Shown here: piece after piece, positions 36,036-48,105 of the stretch
Layout of the letters: each line of letters begins with the position of its first letter
Position numbering within the stretch: position 1 is the stretch's first letter
NCBI GenBank assembly: GCA_028023455.1
Contig: JAQFVV010012396.1
Coordinates: 6,304,085-6,368,084, forward strand
DNA from: Epiperipatus broadwayi
Taxonomy: Eukaryota; Onychophora; Udeonychophora; Euonychophora; Peripatidae
Direction: 5' to 3'
DNA length: 64,000 nucleotides
The notes under the pieces: model-generated
What the model was told of the DNA's origin: nothing
Seen by the model: only the letters and a program-made list of their open reading frames with translations
Database searches by the model: none
Program-made: the position numbers and the translations under genes

Positions 36036-36229
36036 GCTCATATACCCTATATATTACATATATAAACACAGGTATATAATAAGCCTGGGTATTTCAGTTA
36101 TTACATGGAGTATTTTGTAAATTAAAATAGAAAGCTAAGGGAATAAAAATAATTGAAATTATTTAACTCATCTAGATTTTAAAGAGGATGTCATTGTTTT
36201 TGCAATAATGCTTCAGGGCTTCAAGAAAT

Positions 36230-36545
36230 TAAACCACTAAACATCACATGATCACCATTCTTTATGGTTACACAAGCTGCTTTTACAGAGGCAATACTCT
36301 CTATACAGTAGTATCACTCAGTTCAAGCCATAGTAAGCAATAGATGCAGGAAGGTTTGTGCATAAAATCCCATCTAGTACCTCACCTACGTGCAGTGCTA
36401 TCAGATCCGAGGTTCCTCAATGATGAATGCCAGAAGCTACAGTCTAGTCTGGGATATTGGGGGTAGGCACTAGATAGGAATTTTATGCACAAACTTTCCT
36501 GCATCCATTGATTACTATGGATTACACTGAGTGGTGCGTGCTGCA
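36230..36545. repeat. FB-1 foldback element
   Basis: It starts with AAACCACTAAACATCACATG and has arms carrying TTTGTGCATAAAATCC-ATCT on the left and its complement GATAGGAATTTTATGCACAA on the right. The centre holds CAGTGCTATCAGATCCGAGG as in the other copies. The right tip is degraded. Confidence 0.75.
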
Positions 36546-36654
36546 AGGGTTATCAGATGAAAGCAAAAGAGTAAGAACTTAAAAATAAATATTAAAAAAC
36601 AAACCCTAAAAAATGTTGAATGGATTTTTATAGAAGAAAATAAAAATTGATAAT

Positions 36655-38116
36655 CATAGAATTAAACTTATATGGAATTCTTTTGATAGAAATAATTTAA
36701 TACAAAAAGGAAATATATCACTGTGTTTGAAAAAAAATGTTTTAATAGGTGTATTTTACAAGTTTTTTATTTAATGGATATAAGATTTGGATACTTAACA
36801 AAAGACCAATTCAGAGATTTCAGACTATTCATCAAAATAGATACACATTAGGAGTAACAAGGAGGATAAAAAGTGAAACACATGGATGAAAAAAACAAAT
36901 ATCATTGATGTCATTGAAAGAATTAATAGAGTGAAATAGAGCAGAACAACATATTTCTAGAAGAAATTATAATAGATGGATAGGTAAAGTCTTAAATTGG
37001 ATCTGGGTTTTTTAAAAGATCTTTTAATCATATGTAAAATGGATAGATCAAATAGCACTCTTTTTTTTCACCATATCTATGCTACCTGATGTCAGCTTTA
37101 AGAACTAATAGATAAAAATGATAAAGATAAATAAATTCTATTCAGTGCTGTATGTCCTATCCAATACGTCCAGATTAGTTTCTAGTCTATGGCTTTCATC
37201 ATCGAAGAGTTTTGAATCTTGGAATGATACACCTGGATCTTTAGAATCTAATGCACTTTTTTCTAATATCCATCACTTGTTTCTGTGTTACTAACAAGAT
37301 ATCCCCCAGATTGAAAAATATAATAAGTATTTATAATCTAAACTAACTTGCATCTATACTCATATAGATCTGAAACCAATTCAGTATTTCTATATTACTG
37401 TGTTCTTAATTTTTTAACAATTATAAGTTTCGCCATTCTATATCGAGGATTGATATAAAACCAATAAAATAATATATGGTTCTGTCATGTGATTTCATCT
37501 TAGATATTGCTGTTTCAACAGCATAATTTTTTCTTTTAACATAGCTATGACACCTAATGTAAGTTTTAGTAACTTGTAGATGTCAGATAATATTTTATTG
37601 ATTTTATACCAATCCTGGTCTTAATGTAGAAGTGTCTATAGTTGTTTAAAAAATAAGGACACAATAATATATAGATACTGAATTCATTTCAGGTCTATAT
37701 GACTATGCAGACAAATTGGCTTAAATTGAAATTTAGGCTGATAGCTTAATTGGGAAACAGGAAACAAATGATGGCTGCTAGAAAGAAGGTACATTAGTTC
37801 CTTAAAGGTCCAAGTGTACTATTTTAAAATCCAAAGAGCTCTTTGCCGATGAACGGTAAGTTAGTTACTTGTCTGGGGATACTGGGTAAGACATCACTAG
37901 ATAGGAATTTATTAAGTATTTCTATCTAATATCTTTTGCTGTGAAAGGAATGAATAAGTTGGAGTCATGTAATAGAATTATGCAAAATGAATAAATGAGA
38001 TAAAGAAGTTTATCAGTGTGATATGGAGAAAAAAAGGTATGGATTGCAAACTTGGAGAGCACTTTATTTTGCAATGGATTGATAATGGTTGAAAATGGTG
38101 ATGATGATGATGACAT
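36655..38116 (+). pseudogene. RTE-type retrotransposon 3' fragment, interrupted
   Basis: The first part (about 36,655-37,055) aligns with 30.62-31.02 kb (FDRNNLIQKGNISLCLKK, then a degraded RFQTIHQNRYT region and NRWIGKVLNWI). It stops at a VKWIDQI block. The second part (about 37,970-38,116) resumes with a VDMEKKRYGLQTWRALYF-like stretch and ends GGTGATGATGATGATGA, the RTE 3' tail. An FB-2 foldback and adjacent DNA (about 37,075-37,930) lie in the gap. Both parts contain stops. Confidence 0.75.
37075..37930. repeat. FB-2 foldback element, long arms
   Basis: Arms of about 340 bases face each other: 37,135-37,475 (ATTCAGTGCTG, GGCTTTCATCATCGAAGAG, TCATATAGATCTGAAACCAA) and 37,590-37,915 in reverse (CACTAGATAGGAATTTATTA at the end). 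The left arm is preceded by a tip block (about 37,075-37,110, CTATGCTACCTGATGTCAGC) that recurs at about 37,540-37,590. It splits an RTE copy, so it arrived later. No coding capacity. Confidence 0.75.
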
Positions 38117-38119
38117 TAG

Positions 38120-38930
38120 ATCAGGTTTAAAATCTCTAAGAAACTGATTATGATAAAGCAAAATATTTCATACTTATTTAATATGCTATTTAGAAGAACA
38201 GCGTTAATCAGATATATTAGCAGTTGGGGGGAGACGTCACAGACGGTTTGTTTAGACGTTTATACGTATGTTTATGTAATTTTTATCAAAATTATAAACA
38301 TCGTTCTAATATCTGAAGTTATTATCTGATAAAATTACCACACATATAAGGAGGCGATTATCTATTGATTGTTAATCAGTGGATAGTTTTTAAAAAGATT
38401 TTATTGTAAACACTTCAAATATTTATGCTATATCTTCGTAAACGTCAGTGTGCTCAGTTACTGAAGTGCCTGCTATTTAGTCTAGAGTAAATAATTTTTT
38501 GAAGTATTTCTTTGAGTCTTTTGCTAGATGTTTTAGATAAACATAACAAAGAGAAAACGCTATCACATACACAGAAAATAAGTATAAAAACATACAATCA
38601 GTTAATAAAAATATAAAATACACGTCATTTGTATGAGTATATATATAAGCGTTATGTGTGTGTGCACAATACATGTGATATAATTATAAATGAACTCAAT
38701 GAGATGCAGAAGACTACATTTGTAATGAAAGTTGCATTATATTCCAATAGTTTTTTTTCCCCAGCATTTTGCCTTCGAGTCCTTTATCTTTCAATTAAGA
38801 ATAGCTAAACATCAAATTGCGTGATTTGCATCCACTGCTGTAATCCAAGAGTCATATCCATAAAAATAGCGCATGTGGCACCAAATTTTGATTATAAACC
38901 TATCGAAAAAAAAAAAACATGAATTTTTTA
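38120..38930. other. Intergenic, CpG-containing, no gene found
   Basis: About 38,230-38,450 has more CpGs than its neighbours (gagacgtcacagacggtttg, tatacgtatg, ggaggcgatt, cgtaaacgtcag). This could be a small regulatory region or younger insertion, but no reading frame, TIR or RNA was recognised. Confidence 0.35.
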
Positions 38931-38948
38931 AAACTATATAAGTAATTG

Positions 38949-39050
38949 TCTTGCATTGGTGGTCGAGAGATTAGCGCGACTGCCTTACAAGTAGTTGCCT
39001 GGGTTGCGGGTTCGCGTCCCGGCCGATGCTATGACATTTGGAAAAAAAAA
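38949..39050 (+). mobile_element. Recent tRNA-derived SINE with 17-bp TSD and A tail
   Basis: The 77-base tRNA-like part (38,953-39,029) has a 7-bp acceptor stem (GCATTGG with CCGATGC, one G-U pair), an anticodon arm ACTGC-CTTACAA-GTAGT (anticodon TAC), and a T-arm with GGGTTCGCGTCCC. About 21 bases including an A run follow. The 17-bp direct repeat aactatataagtaattg is exact at 38,932-38,948 and 39,051-39,067, which shows target-primed insertion. The tRNA-Gly-like head with extra bases in the variable region marks a SINE rather than a working tRNA gene. Confidence 0.88.
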
Positions 39051-39069
39051 AACTATATAAGTAATTGAT

Positions 39070-40284
39070 AATTTTTTCAAAAAATTATATATAATTATTT
39101 CTTTTTTTGCTTTATATTAATAATTTTTTTATGTATAAAAATATAATATGGCATTTTTATATATGTAGTGTCATCTTTAATTTTTATTGCTTTATGCAAA
39201 GTTTATATTTGCGTGTATGTGCTCACAAGTCGTGTTATAATGCTGAATCCATCAACTCTATATTATTCATTTTTAAAGCTATCTACATAATAATCAAATA
39301 TATAAAGATTTGTTGCTTATTATTCCCAACAAGATATGTTTATGACTTCAACTTAAAAACAAATATAAACTTGCAAATATTTATAAGTTATTTGTAATAT
39401 GCATGTTGGAATAATCATCATGGATTATATTGCATCCACTCAATTCCCAGTCTTTTATCACACTAAACATGTAACAAGCACATCAGGTGTGCAGAGCATG
39501 AGATGAAAAGAAAAAAACCCCAAAAAATCAAATGTTGATAAAATAACACAACGTTAATAACAATTTTAATATAAAGAGGTAATTTATAATATTAACAACA
39601 AACAAACAATAATTTTAACTAAGCAAAATAAAACAATAAATAATTGTATTATATATAAATATCTGACGTTGATACTGATATTCCTTTCTCAATAAATCTG
39701 ACTTTTATTGGTCTTTCATATATCTTAAAAAATATACAATCTAAAATTTTGTTAATATTAAAGTACATAATTTTTTGGAACTTTCAATAGTTGAATCCCC
39801 ACATATCTGTAAGGTATCATTTCTAATGCATGTGGTGTAATGATAACACACATATCATTTTGGTACATATGTATCACAAGCATTTCATCATGGAAGTTTG
39901 CAGCAGCAAAAGAGCTATTGAATAAATCTTGTTTAACTCACAAATTGTTAATTAATAGTAACTGAGAATTTTTTGATAACAATAAAGGTTAAAGTTTCAC
40001 TCTCTATTTAATAGATATTATCTCCTCATTTCTATTAATTACTATATATATAATAAAAAACGTCATCACTTCTTGATTTTTATACATTTTAAAATACACT
40101 ATTTTTTATTTAATTTTCATGCAGTTATAAAATTTTCTTTTATCTCCATCAAACTTTTATGAACTTCAAATTGATGCTCCAATAAATATTTTTCTTTCTA
40201 TTTGGAAAATTTATTAGATCTTTTGTTTTAAATTATTTGATACTTGAAGGCTTCAAACAAGATCCCTTTATTTTTATTTAATAA
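39070..40284. other. Intergenic, nothing recognised
   Basis: AT-rich DNA; the 96-codon frame at 39,107-39,397 has no family likeness and skewed composition. No RNA gene or repeat was seen. Confidence 0.5.
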
Positions 40285-40945
40285 GTGTAATGTTATTAAA
40301 ACAGGCAAAACTCTCTATATGTATTGCCACTCAGTGCAAGTCAGAGTAATCAATGGATGCCAGAAGGCTTGTCCATAAAATCACCATCTAGTACCTACTC
40401 ATCCAATATCCCCCGTTTTAATAACAGTTAAGAGCAAGCATAAGAAATAGTGATCATGTGTTGTTTATTGGCTTAAAACCAATCCTGCCTAATAAGATAG
40501 TGGTGGCTATGGTTATTAAAGAACCAAAGTCACCAAAAGGTATAGGTATTGAACTGATTTCAGACCTATATGATTATATAAACTAATGAGCTTGGATTGA
40601 AAATATTATAGTGTTTTCAATTTAAGACTCATAGTTTTGTAGTTAAGTAGAGATAAAAGGTGGCTTCTGAAGGGTTGCATTAGAACCTAAGATCTAAGTG
40701 CAGTGCTCTTAGATCCGAGGCTCCTCACTGATAAAGGCCACAAGCCAGAACCTAGTCTGGGGATATTGGATGAGTAGGCATTAGGTGGGGATTTTATGCA
40801 CAAGCCTTCTGGAATTCATTGATTACTCCGGCTTGCATTGAGTGGCAATATGTATAGAGAGTTTTGCCTGTTTTAATAACAGTTAAGAGCAAGCATAAGA
40901 AATAAATAGTGATTATGTGATGTTTAAGTATAGGGTTCCTTGAAG
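40285..40945. repeat. FB-1 foldback element, long copy
   Basis: The left arm begins GTTATTAAAACAGGCAAAAC (about 40,292); the right arm ends GTTTTGCCTGTTTTAATAAC at about 40,861-40,880, then the GCAAGCATAAGAAAT tail. The interior repeats the family blocks TCACTGATAAAGGCCACAAG and CTAGTCTGGGGATATTGGAT, plus a nested tip at about 40,422-40,470 (GTTTTAATAACAGTTAAGAG). Both arms carry near-identical 80-base stretches, suggesting recent homogenisation or insertion. Confidence 0.8.
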
Positions 40946-40949
40946 AATG

Positions 40950-43900
40950 TGTAATCAATGAGAGAAAAATGTCCCCCTTCCAGAAAATTTTTTAATTGTC
41001 TATAATATGATATCATTTAGAAGTAGTAATATTTTTTTGACTTATTAGCAAATCACAGAAAAAAAACTAATTGTTGGCCCTTATAATAAAAAAACATTGG
41101 TGTTTCTCTGAGCATTTGTTCTATTTTAGTACATATTTTTTTTATTAATAAAATAACACTAATACATTTTATACATTAATCATGGATTGGTATTAATATC
41201 AATCTTTTCTTTAAATTAGTAAGTTTTTGAATAATGGTTAATTAAATATACTATCTTTTTTATTACTAATACACATATTCATTTATATCATAACATTGTA
41301 TCTGAGTATTTTCTGAAAAGCCAGCAATTTTTTTTGTTAAATGTATATTTTGCTATCTTTGTCTAGGATTTGTTACTAATATAAGCTGTTTTAAATTTGT
41401 AAATCAAGTAATCATGTGCAATTGTTTCTACCTTTTGTAATTTAATAAAATATGATTTTATATGCAAAGATAATCCGAAATCCATATTACATTGTGAGTG
41501 TAACAACTTGGAAAAATGGTACAACCAATTCCAAGTTCAATCTTCTAATACAACCAATGTATTTCTTCTTTATCATTTTATTTTTTTTTTGTTAACCTCC
41601 CCAATTATTCAAGCCATTGCCATCATCACTTATTCTCTGTAATAGATTAAAGAAATGTTATTTTCTTGTTATAAATCTCATCCGGAGTTACATCTTTCTG
41701 TTTGATAGTGACTGATCTAACATATGATATGAATTATGTATTAAAATGGATTTCTATTGTTCCTCTTTCAACAAGTCAAAAAAAAAAAATAGCAACATGT
41801 ACTTCACCTTTTCATTTATTTCTAAATATAGCAACATGCTTTGCTAATTTAAATCTCTCCTACTAAGTCATTTTCATGAGATTTACTGGTGCTAATGATT
41901 TCTTATATATTTTCAAACTCTTTAATCTTTCTACTTGCAACATTATCTGTACATTCCAGAAAACATTAAATCTTTTTTCATATTGAACTCCGTTCATAAG
42001 AACCAGCTGGTTATCTGTTACTTAATTTCTGAGGTGTATTAATTTCATTGAAACAAATGTTTCTTTATCACGTCTGAATTTACAAAGTTTTTCTTTTTGA
42101 AAATTTTAGATAGTAGTGGATATGAGAACTAGCCAGAACCCATTTTTATCATACAGTTCACATTGGTTTTTATCAAATAATTCTATGACAACAGGAAAAT
42201 CTTTCCAATAGCCTACTAACAATGCTGCATTCTTCAAAGGCTTCTTATTTAGGCTAGCTGTTTATTAACCACCAACCCATATTAACTATGTCTTGTTCTA
42301 TAATTGCATGTTTTCTTAAATAAAGCAATATATATATATAAAATTGTGAAAATTTAAGAACAACATGATTATTGTAATTTATGTTAAAAGTTATAAATAA
42401 ACAAAATAGTATAGTATTATGAATTATTTTTTTATTTTATACGTATATGTATATATACATGTAATGTATATATATATGTGTGTGTGGGGGTATAGTATGT
42501 ATACAAGCTTTTAAATTTATATCCATTTATATATGAATTTTGTATTTGTGGGTTTTATAAGAAAAGCAACTCAATTTAAATCCCATATAATTAAATTGTA
42601 TTTGTAAGTTTGTTAAATAAGTTTTGAAATTTAGAAAACTACAAAAAATAATTGGTGGTAGAATGAAATAATCATTTAATGCTGCATTTTATTTTTAAAA
42701 TAAAGTAATTGGACAATAGATTATTATGCTGAAATTATAACGATAATTATCAGTAATGATTTATTGTGGTTCACCAACTTTTTGTCATTTTGTTCTAGGG
42801 TCATTATTTTGAAGCTTCATCAGAAACTTTATGTTTCATTTAATAATGAAGAATAGCAGCACTCACTATGTCTGATAATAAAAAATTACACATTGTTTAA
42901 TCGTTGTGTTGGGGCTGTTTTATTTTAACTGGCATGTTATAATATTTAATTTTCTATATGGTCTGATGAACAAGTCTATCCAATCATGAGTAGTTTTGTG
43001 AGATGCTAGAAATGATCATGAATAAATTTTTAGAAAGTTAATAATTCCCAGCTGTAGTTGGTAAATAGATATCTAATTATTTTTTGTTTGGTTATAATAT
43101 ATTTTAAGGAAGTAAATGTTAATGCACTGAGCATAAATAAAAAACATAGTGAAATGAGCATAGCATTTTCACCTTTTTTCTAAACTGCTCAAATTACAAA
43201 CTTTTAAAGTATACTTCAAAATTTTAATATTATCAATAATACTAAAAAAAAAAAAAAAAGCAATTACACTAAATAAAATAGTAATAAAAAAAGTTAATCA
43301 AAAACTTCATATAAAGTGTGAACTCATGTGATCTGAAGTATGGACTTGAGGAAGGTTAAAAGAATAAACTTAAATCACAGTAGATAAAGAAAATCTCATG
43401 GCAGAATAATATGAAGATAGAGGATAAATTGATAAGTAAAGAAAACTATGTATTATTTTAAAAATTATATATTGTTAATCATTAAAATATGTAGAATGCT
43501 GTTAAAGATCAAAATGAATGATTGATTTGGAAAAGATATTTTTTGAAGAGAATTTTAGATATTAAAATAAGAAAGAATCTATCAGATAATCAAGAACTTT
43601 ACTCTTGTGGGCTGGATATTGTGGAATTAAACATGCTACCCACTAACTCATAATTGAGAATTGTAAATAGAATATATTTATCTTTCTTTGACGTGGTTTC
43701 AAAATGTGAGTGCAATTTTTAAGATTATTATTTGTTCAATCTTGCCTACAACTATTTGCCAAATAATAAGAACAAATTCACATCTAACTTCAGATAAATA
43801 GTTTAATAACAATGTACTATTTTATAAAAGTTCACAACTTGAAATTGTAGAATCTTATTATTATTTTTTCATTGTGTGTACAATAGAATGAGGGGGAAAA

Positions 43901-44495
43901 AATCTAGAAAGAAATAATAAATATTGATGAGATGAAAAAAATGCAAAAGATATGAGAAGTTATATTGAAATATGAACCAGCATTAACTAAATATAATGAA
44001 AAGTAAATTGCTATAAAATTTGTGTTATGAAAATAAAAATTAAGATAATAGAACAGTTATGGAGAAAGGGAAAAATGAAAGAATATAATAGATAAAATAA
44101 ATGTTTAGCAAAGTTGATTAAAAGAGATTGCAGAATCCACAAAAACAGAAGGTTTAAAACAAAAGAAATGAATTACTCAAGCAATTGCCTTAGGTAGGAA
44201 TACCACTTCATATATGATTATTTTGGATTTTTATCATAATAATATTCATTGTTAAATGTATTTATAAACAAACCCACAGATATTTTACCTTACACATCTA
44301 CAAGGAATCTTTAAAAAAACATAATTTATAAACTCTCAATCATTTTATATAATCCCAGAAATAATAAATCAGATCATTCATTTAAAATATTGGATTGTCC
44401 ATTGGGTCTCTGTGCTTATGTTTATTAGATTGCACTACTATACTTCCTTTCGAGATAAAGATTTACTAAGATTCTTTTTTTCTTCTCATGTGTCG
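40950..44495. other. Intergenic; a possible decayed coding tract
   Basis: Mostly featureless AT-rich DNA. On the minus strand between about 42,290 and 41,500, two frames give protein-like stretches (AALLVGYWKDFPVVIELFDK, CELYDKNGFWLVLI, NGVQYEKRFNVFWNVQ) with intervening stops. This looks like an old element protein or exon; it was not recognised. An alternating AT/GT tract lies at about 42,438-42,490 and an A run at 43,244-43,259. Confidence 0.35.
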
Positions 44496-44497
44496 CA

Positions 44498-44521
44498 GAC
44501 CTCTCGACCACCAATGCATTT
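44498..44521 (-). repeat. tRNA-derived SINE fragment
   Basis: The minus strand reads GCATTGGTGGTCGAGAGGTC, the first bases of the SINE at 38,953 (GCATTGGTGGTCGAGAGATT). Only the head is present. Confidence 0.7.
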
Positions 44522-44524
44522 TCT

Positions 44525-45890
44525 GTAGAAAAATAACCCAAATAAATTTTACTTATAATATTGTAAAAAAAAAAAGGTATTTAAAGTTCTTTCTCAAATT
44601 TTTCATTTTGCTTATTATGGGATTTAAAAATATATATAATTAAAGTTTTTTTAATATTTAATGAATAAAAACACTAAACATCACATGATCACCACGTTTA
44701 AGTAAATTATGGCTAGAGATTTGTTTAACACCAATCGAATCCATTCAACATATGTTAGACAATTTCTTATAATATATGTTTAATGGTAAATAATGCACAA
44801 ATATTTTAAATTTTTGTTTCACAATCATTTCTCATTATATATGAATTTATTGAAATATGATTTATCTATGAATTTACGGAAACGTTTGAATGATTATATT
44901 ATTCGTTATAAAAGGTTCCGTGTGAAGAACACATCTTCAAAATTCTTTACTATATCTACTTGCTGCGTGCTAAAAGACATTATAATGATTTAAGTGGAAT
45001 AAACAAATACTATTTCATAAAACAATATTCAGTCTATAATTGTTTTTTATAAAGATTTTTATTTTATAGGATTCTTTTTTATTTAAAAACTGATTAATAC
45101 ATGCCATGTTTACATCTTATATATATGTTATGTAGCTTTTTAGAGTTTTGTACAGCATCTGAAATAATATATCTCTACTTTAACTTATACTAGATTTAAG
45201 AGCCTTCTACTCTTTCTACATTAGGAAGACAACAAATTTATTGACATGAATATTAAATGTCAGTTCTCTAATTAATATTTTAAAGTAAAAAAGCAATAAC
45301 AGATAATTATATCTTTATTTAAAATTTTCTCAGTTTCATAATAGAAATATTTAATTCATTTTTGGAATGAAATTGAAAATATCTCTTTTTGATACATGTA
45401 TATCCATTTGGATATTTACTTAAACATAAATCAACGACTTTAATCTTTTCTAGATGTGTTTATTACACTTACATTTTTGTCCCTATTTCCTTGGAAATAT
45501 AAATAAAAACATTAAACTGTAGAACAAATATGCATATGTTTACAAAATAATATTTATGTTAAAGCTTACATATATCACTACAAATTGATAAGTTTATGCT
45601 GGTTTATTAAAAATATATTTTAATTTGATATTATAAATAATATCAGTTTACCAAAATTATAACTAGAATAATAATAATAGAATTTTAATCTTTCTATATT
45701 ATTTTTCATAATTTTTTTACCTTGCAGCAAAATCATTTTTTTCTATTTAATTTTGCATAATTCTATGACTATTTTTTCCAGGCTTTTAATGAAGTCTAGT
45801 TTGGGCTTTCAATTGACATATTACTCACTGGTGGGATAATTTATTTGATATCAATTTAGAGTTTTTGTTTTTTGCGTGTCTTGTTGATAT
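44525..45890. other. Intergenic, nothing recognised
   Basis: AT-rich DNA with one FB-1 tip fragment at about 44,672-44,694 (ACTAAACATCACATGATCAC). The frame at 44,793-44,993 (66 codons) has no recognisable product. Confidence 0.5.
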
Positions 45891-45896
45891 TGTAAT

Positions 45897-47630
45897 AGCT
45901 CTCCCATTTGGCAAAAAAGATCATCAAAGTTAAATTAGAACAAATTATAATAATCACATAGATATGAAAAGTTCATGCTTAATAATTAAAATAATCTTTG
46001 AGATTTCACACTCAATTCCAAATAACAGAAATGAAACAAGATAGGAGCGAAAATATAACTTAATTCAATCATAACTCATGCTAATGATCAGACATAGCTA
46101 TAATAATAAGAATATTACAAACTATGTCCCCTTGCCTGACCATTAATCATTCCTAAATGGCTGAAGGGAAATTAGATCCTCTATGGATTACAAATTTATA
46201 TTAGGTTAAAAATTAGAGTGCCATCTTAAACTGGGAAATCCATAGGCGAATATATCATACTATCAAATTTTATTAAAAACATTACCATAACTAATTCAGT
46301 AGATATGAACTCTTATCTCCCTAGCTATTATAAATTTAATGGTTGCTTTATAATAGCATGTTGAAACCACTGGAGGGTGTCGTTTCTTTGTAAACAAAGA
46401 TAAATATAATGTTTCCGGGGCCGGTTATCTTTTTTTGTTGTTTGTTTCTCCACACACACACTTCTTCACAATATGCCACTACTCCATACTGTTGGAGAAA
46501 GTTGATGGCGTCTGCTTGGGAGGAAGGCAAATCCCAAATTTAATCTTCGGAAAATTTCGTTCAGACATTTTTGAAACCTCGCACTTTTTCTCGCCCAAAC
46601 ATGACTTGGAGTGTGATATTATTGAAATCGCACTCGCATTTGCACAAAAAAAAAATTTTTGAGAAGGAAATGTGGGCTACGGAAGCATGAGACAATGCTC
46701 ATAATTGTTATTAGACTTTCATAAAACATGAGAGAGACAGGGTGAGAAAGTTTTAATGAATATTAAAATAGTTTTCACATTACTAATTCCAGCCACCCTC
46801 ACATAATACTGTATCCAAAAGTTATATTTCATCTTACATCAAAAATGCGTAACACAAATCTGAGCTGTAAGCTGACACAATAGCTTCTGCTGCCAGGTTA
46901 ATAAACATCATGTTTCTGTGCATTAGCATAGAAATTAGACGTTCAGCCACTGCTAGATCATTCAATGAGCAGAGGTGGCCTCCTAAACGGCATATTTCTG
47001 TGCGCTATCACAGAAATACTGCCCTCCAGCGGTTTCAACACACTATTGTAAAACAACCAATTTAATTTATAATTTAAATGGTAGAACTTAAAAGAAGAGA
47101 AAAAGAGCTGGATTAATAAATAACAAACCAAATATTTATTATAGAATAAGACTTACAAAATATTTAAAACATCATTACATTAAATTATAAGATAATAATT
47201 ATTTAAACATTGCCATTCTTCAAGTGATCACTCTTTAACACTAAAATTTTATCAATGTCTTCAGTTTTAAATCCCTTTTATGTTACATTTTATCTTTGTT
47301 TGCATTTCATTATGGAATCTATTTCAGCTTGAAGACACTGTACATGATTCTTGAACATATAAAAACAATAATTTTTTTAAATTCCTTTAGCTGCTTCAAG
47401 TTTTAATTTATTCAGATCATACTCCCTTAAATCATATTTCTTCACCTCTCCAAAACAAACATTCTATAAGAGAGGATTTAAAGTTTAGCAGAACTCAGGC
47501 ATGGCAGTTGAAGTTTGATAACATATCAGGCCAAAAATAAATAATCAATTCAGGCTATATTGATTAAGGATAAATGATACACACATAGGAATTAGAAACT
47601 TTGAACCATAATATTCATTTTATAATTTTT
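45897..47630. repeat. Block A, copy 1 of the collinear duplication
   Basis: This aligns in order with 54,107-55,130. Shared stretches include TAATAATTAAAATAATCTTT, GGCTGAAGGGAAATTAGATC, TGGATTACAAATTTATATTA, ATTGCCAT-CTTCAAGTGATCA and TTCAAGTTTTAATTTATTCA. By eye the copies differ at roughly one base in eight to ten. This copy is interrupted by the Merlin-like element at 46,341-47,058. Non-coding. Confidence 0.85.
46341..47058 (-). mobile_element. Merlin-like DNA transposon remnant, 8-bp TSD
   Basis: The ends are inverted repeats of about 50 bases starting GGTTGCTTTATAATAGCATG on the left and, on the other strand, GGTTGTTTTACAATAGTGTG on the right; both continue TTGAAACC-CTGGAGGG. The octamer aatttaat flanks it exactly (46,333-46,340 and 47,059-47,066). 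The related block at 54.5 kb has one copy of this site (aattcaat, 54,518-54,525) and no insert, confirming both edges. GG-starting ends with 8-bp duplications fit the Merlin superfamily. A minus-strand piece at about 46,540-46,348 (DLPSSQADAINFLQQYGVV) resembles the N-terminal FLQ-G region of Merlin transposases. The catalytic part is missing, so this is a deletion derivative. Superfamily placement is inference. Confidence 0.75.
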
Positions 47631-47639
47631 TTTCTTCAG

Positions 47640-48105
47640 TAATATACTTTATTGTATAAAAATAGATTACATGAATTTGTTGTTTACCAAAAATTACTTT
47701 GTTGAAAATATATGGTTTAAAACTATACGGCTTTGGAACAAACAGAAAATATTGTTAAAAAAGGGATATGTAAAAACAACAACAACAAACAAAAAATTAA
47801 TAATTGTTCTTGTTACAGAAAAGTCATAATTTGTTTTCTGAGGTTATGGTTTGTCTCAGGTTTTTAATATTGACCATGTAGCATCAAATATATATGGGTG
47901 TGAAATTTTGCTATCTCTGGCCTTCAGTTGTTTGAGTTTATTAGAGAATATGGCTGGGTGCTTTGTGTTATTGTCTCCAAGCAGAAAATACATCTGGTGC
48001 ACCAGAAACTATATAAACAAAAAGTTGCTGCATGAGCTGCTGGTATTGAGCCTTTACTGAGGGTCTCTATTAGGTTATCAAATGTGGTTATTTTGTCTAT
48101 ATGTG
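47640..48105. other. Between block A and LINE-X; probable LINE-X 3' end
   Basis: On the minus strand this follows the LINE-X reading frame, but no further conserved motif was found after the stop at 48,106. A plus-strand frame at 47,851-48,060 is antisense to it and is taken as a shadow. Confidence 0.4.

Noticed and set aside
38953-39029. Functional tRNA-Val(TAC) gene
   Set aside because: Extra bases in the variable region, A tail and exact 17-bp flanking duplications show a retroposed SINE.
47851-48060. 69-codon plus-strand frame
   Set aside because: It is antisense to the 3' side of a LINE-X copy and has no recognisable product.
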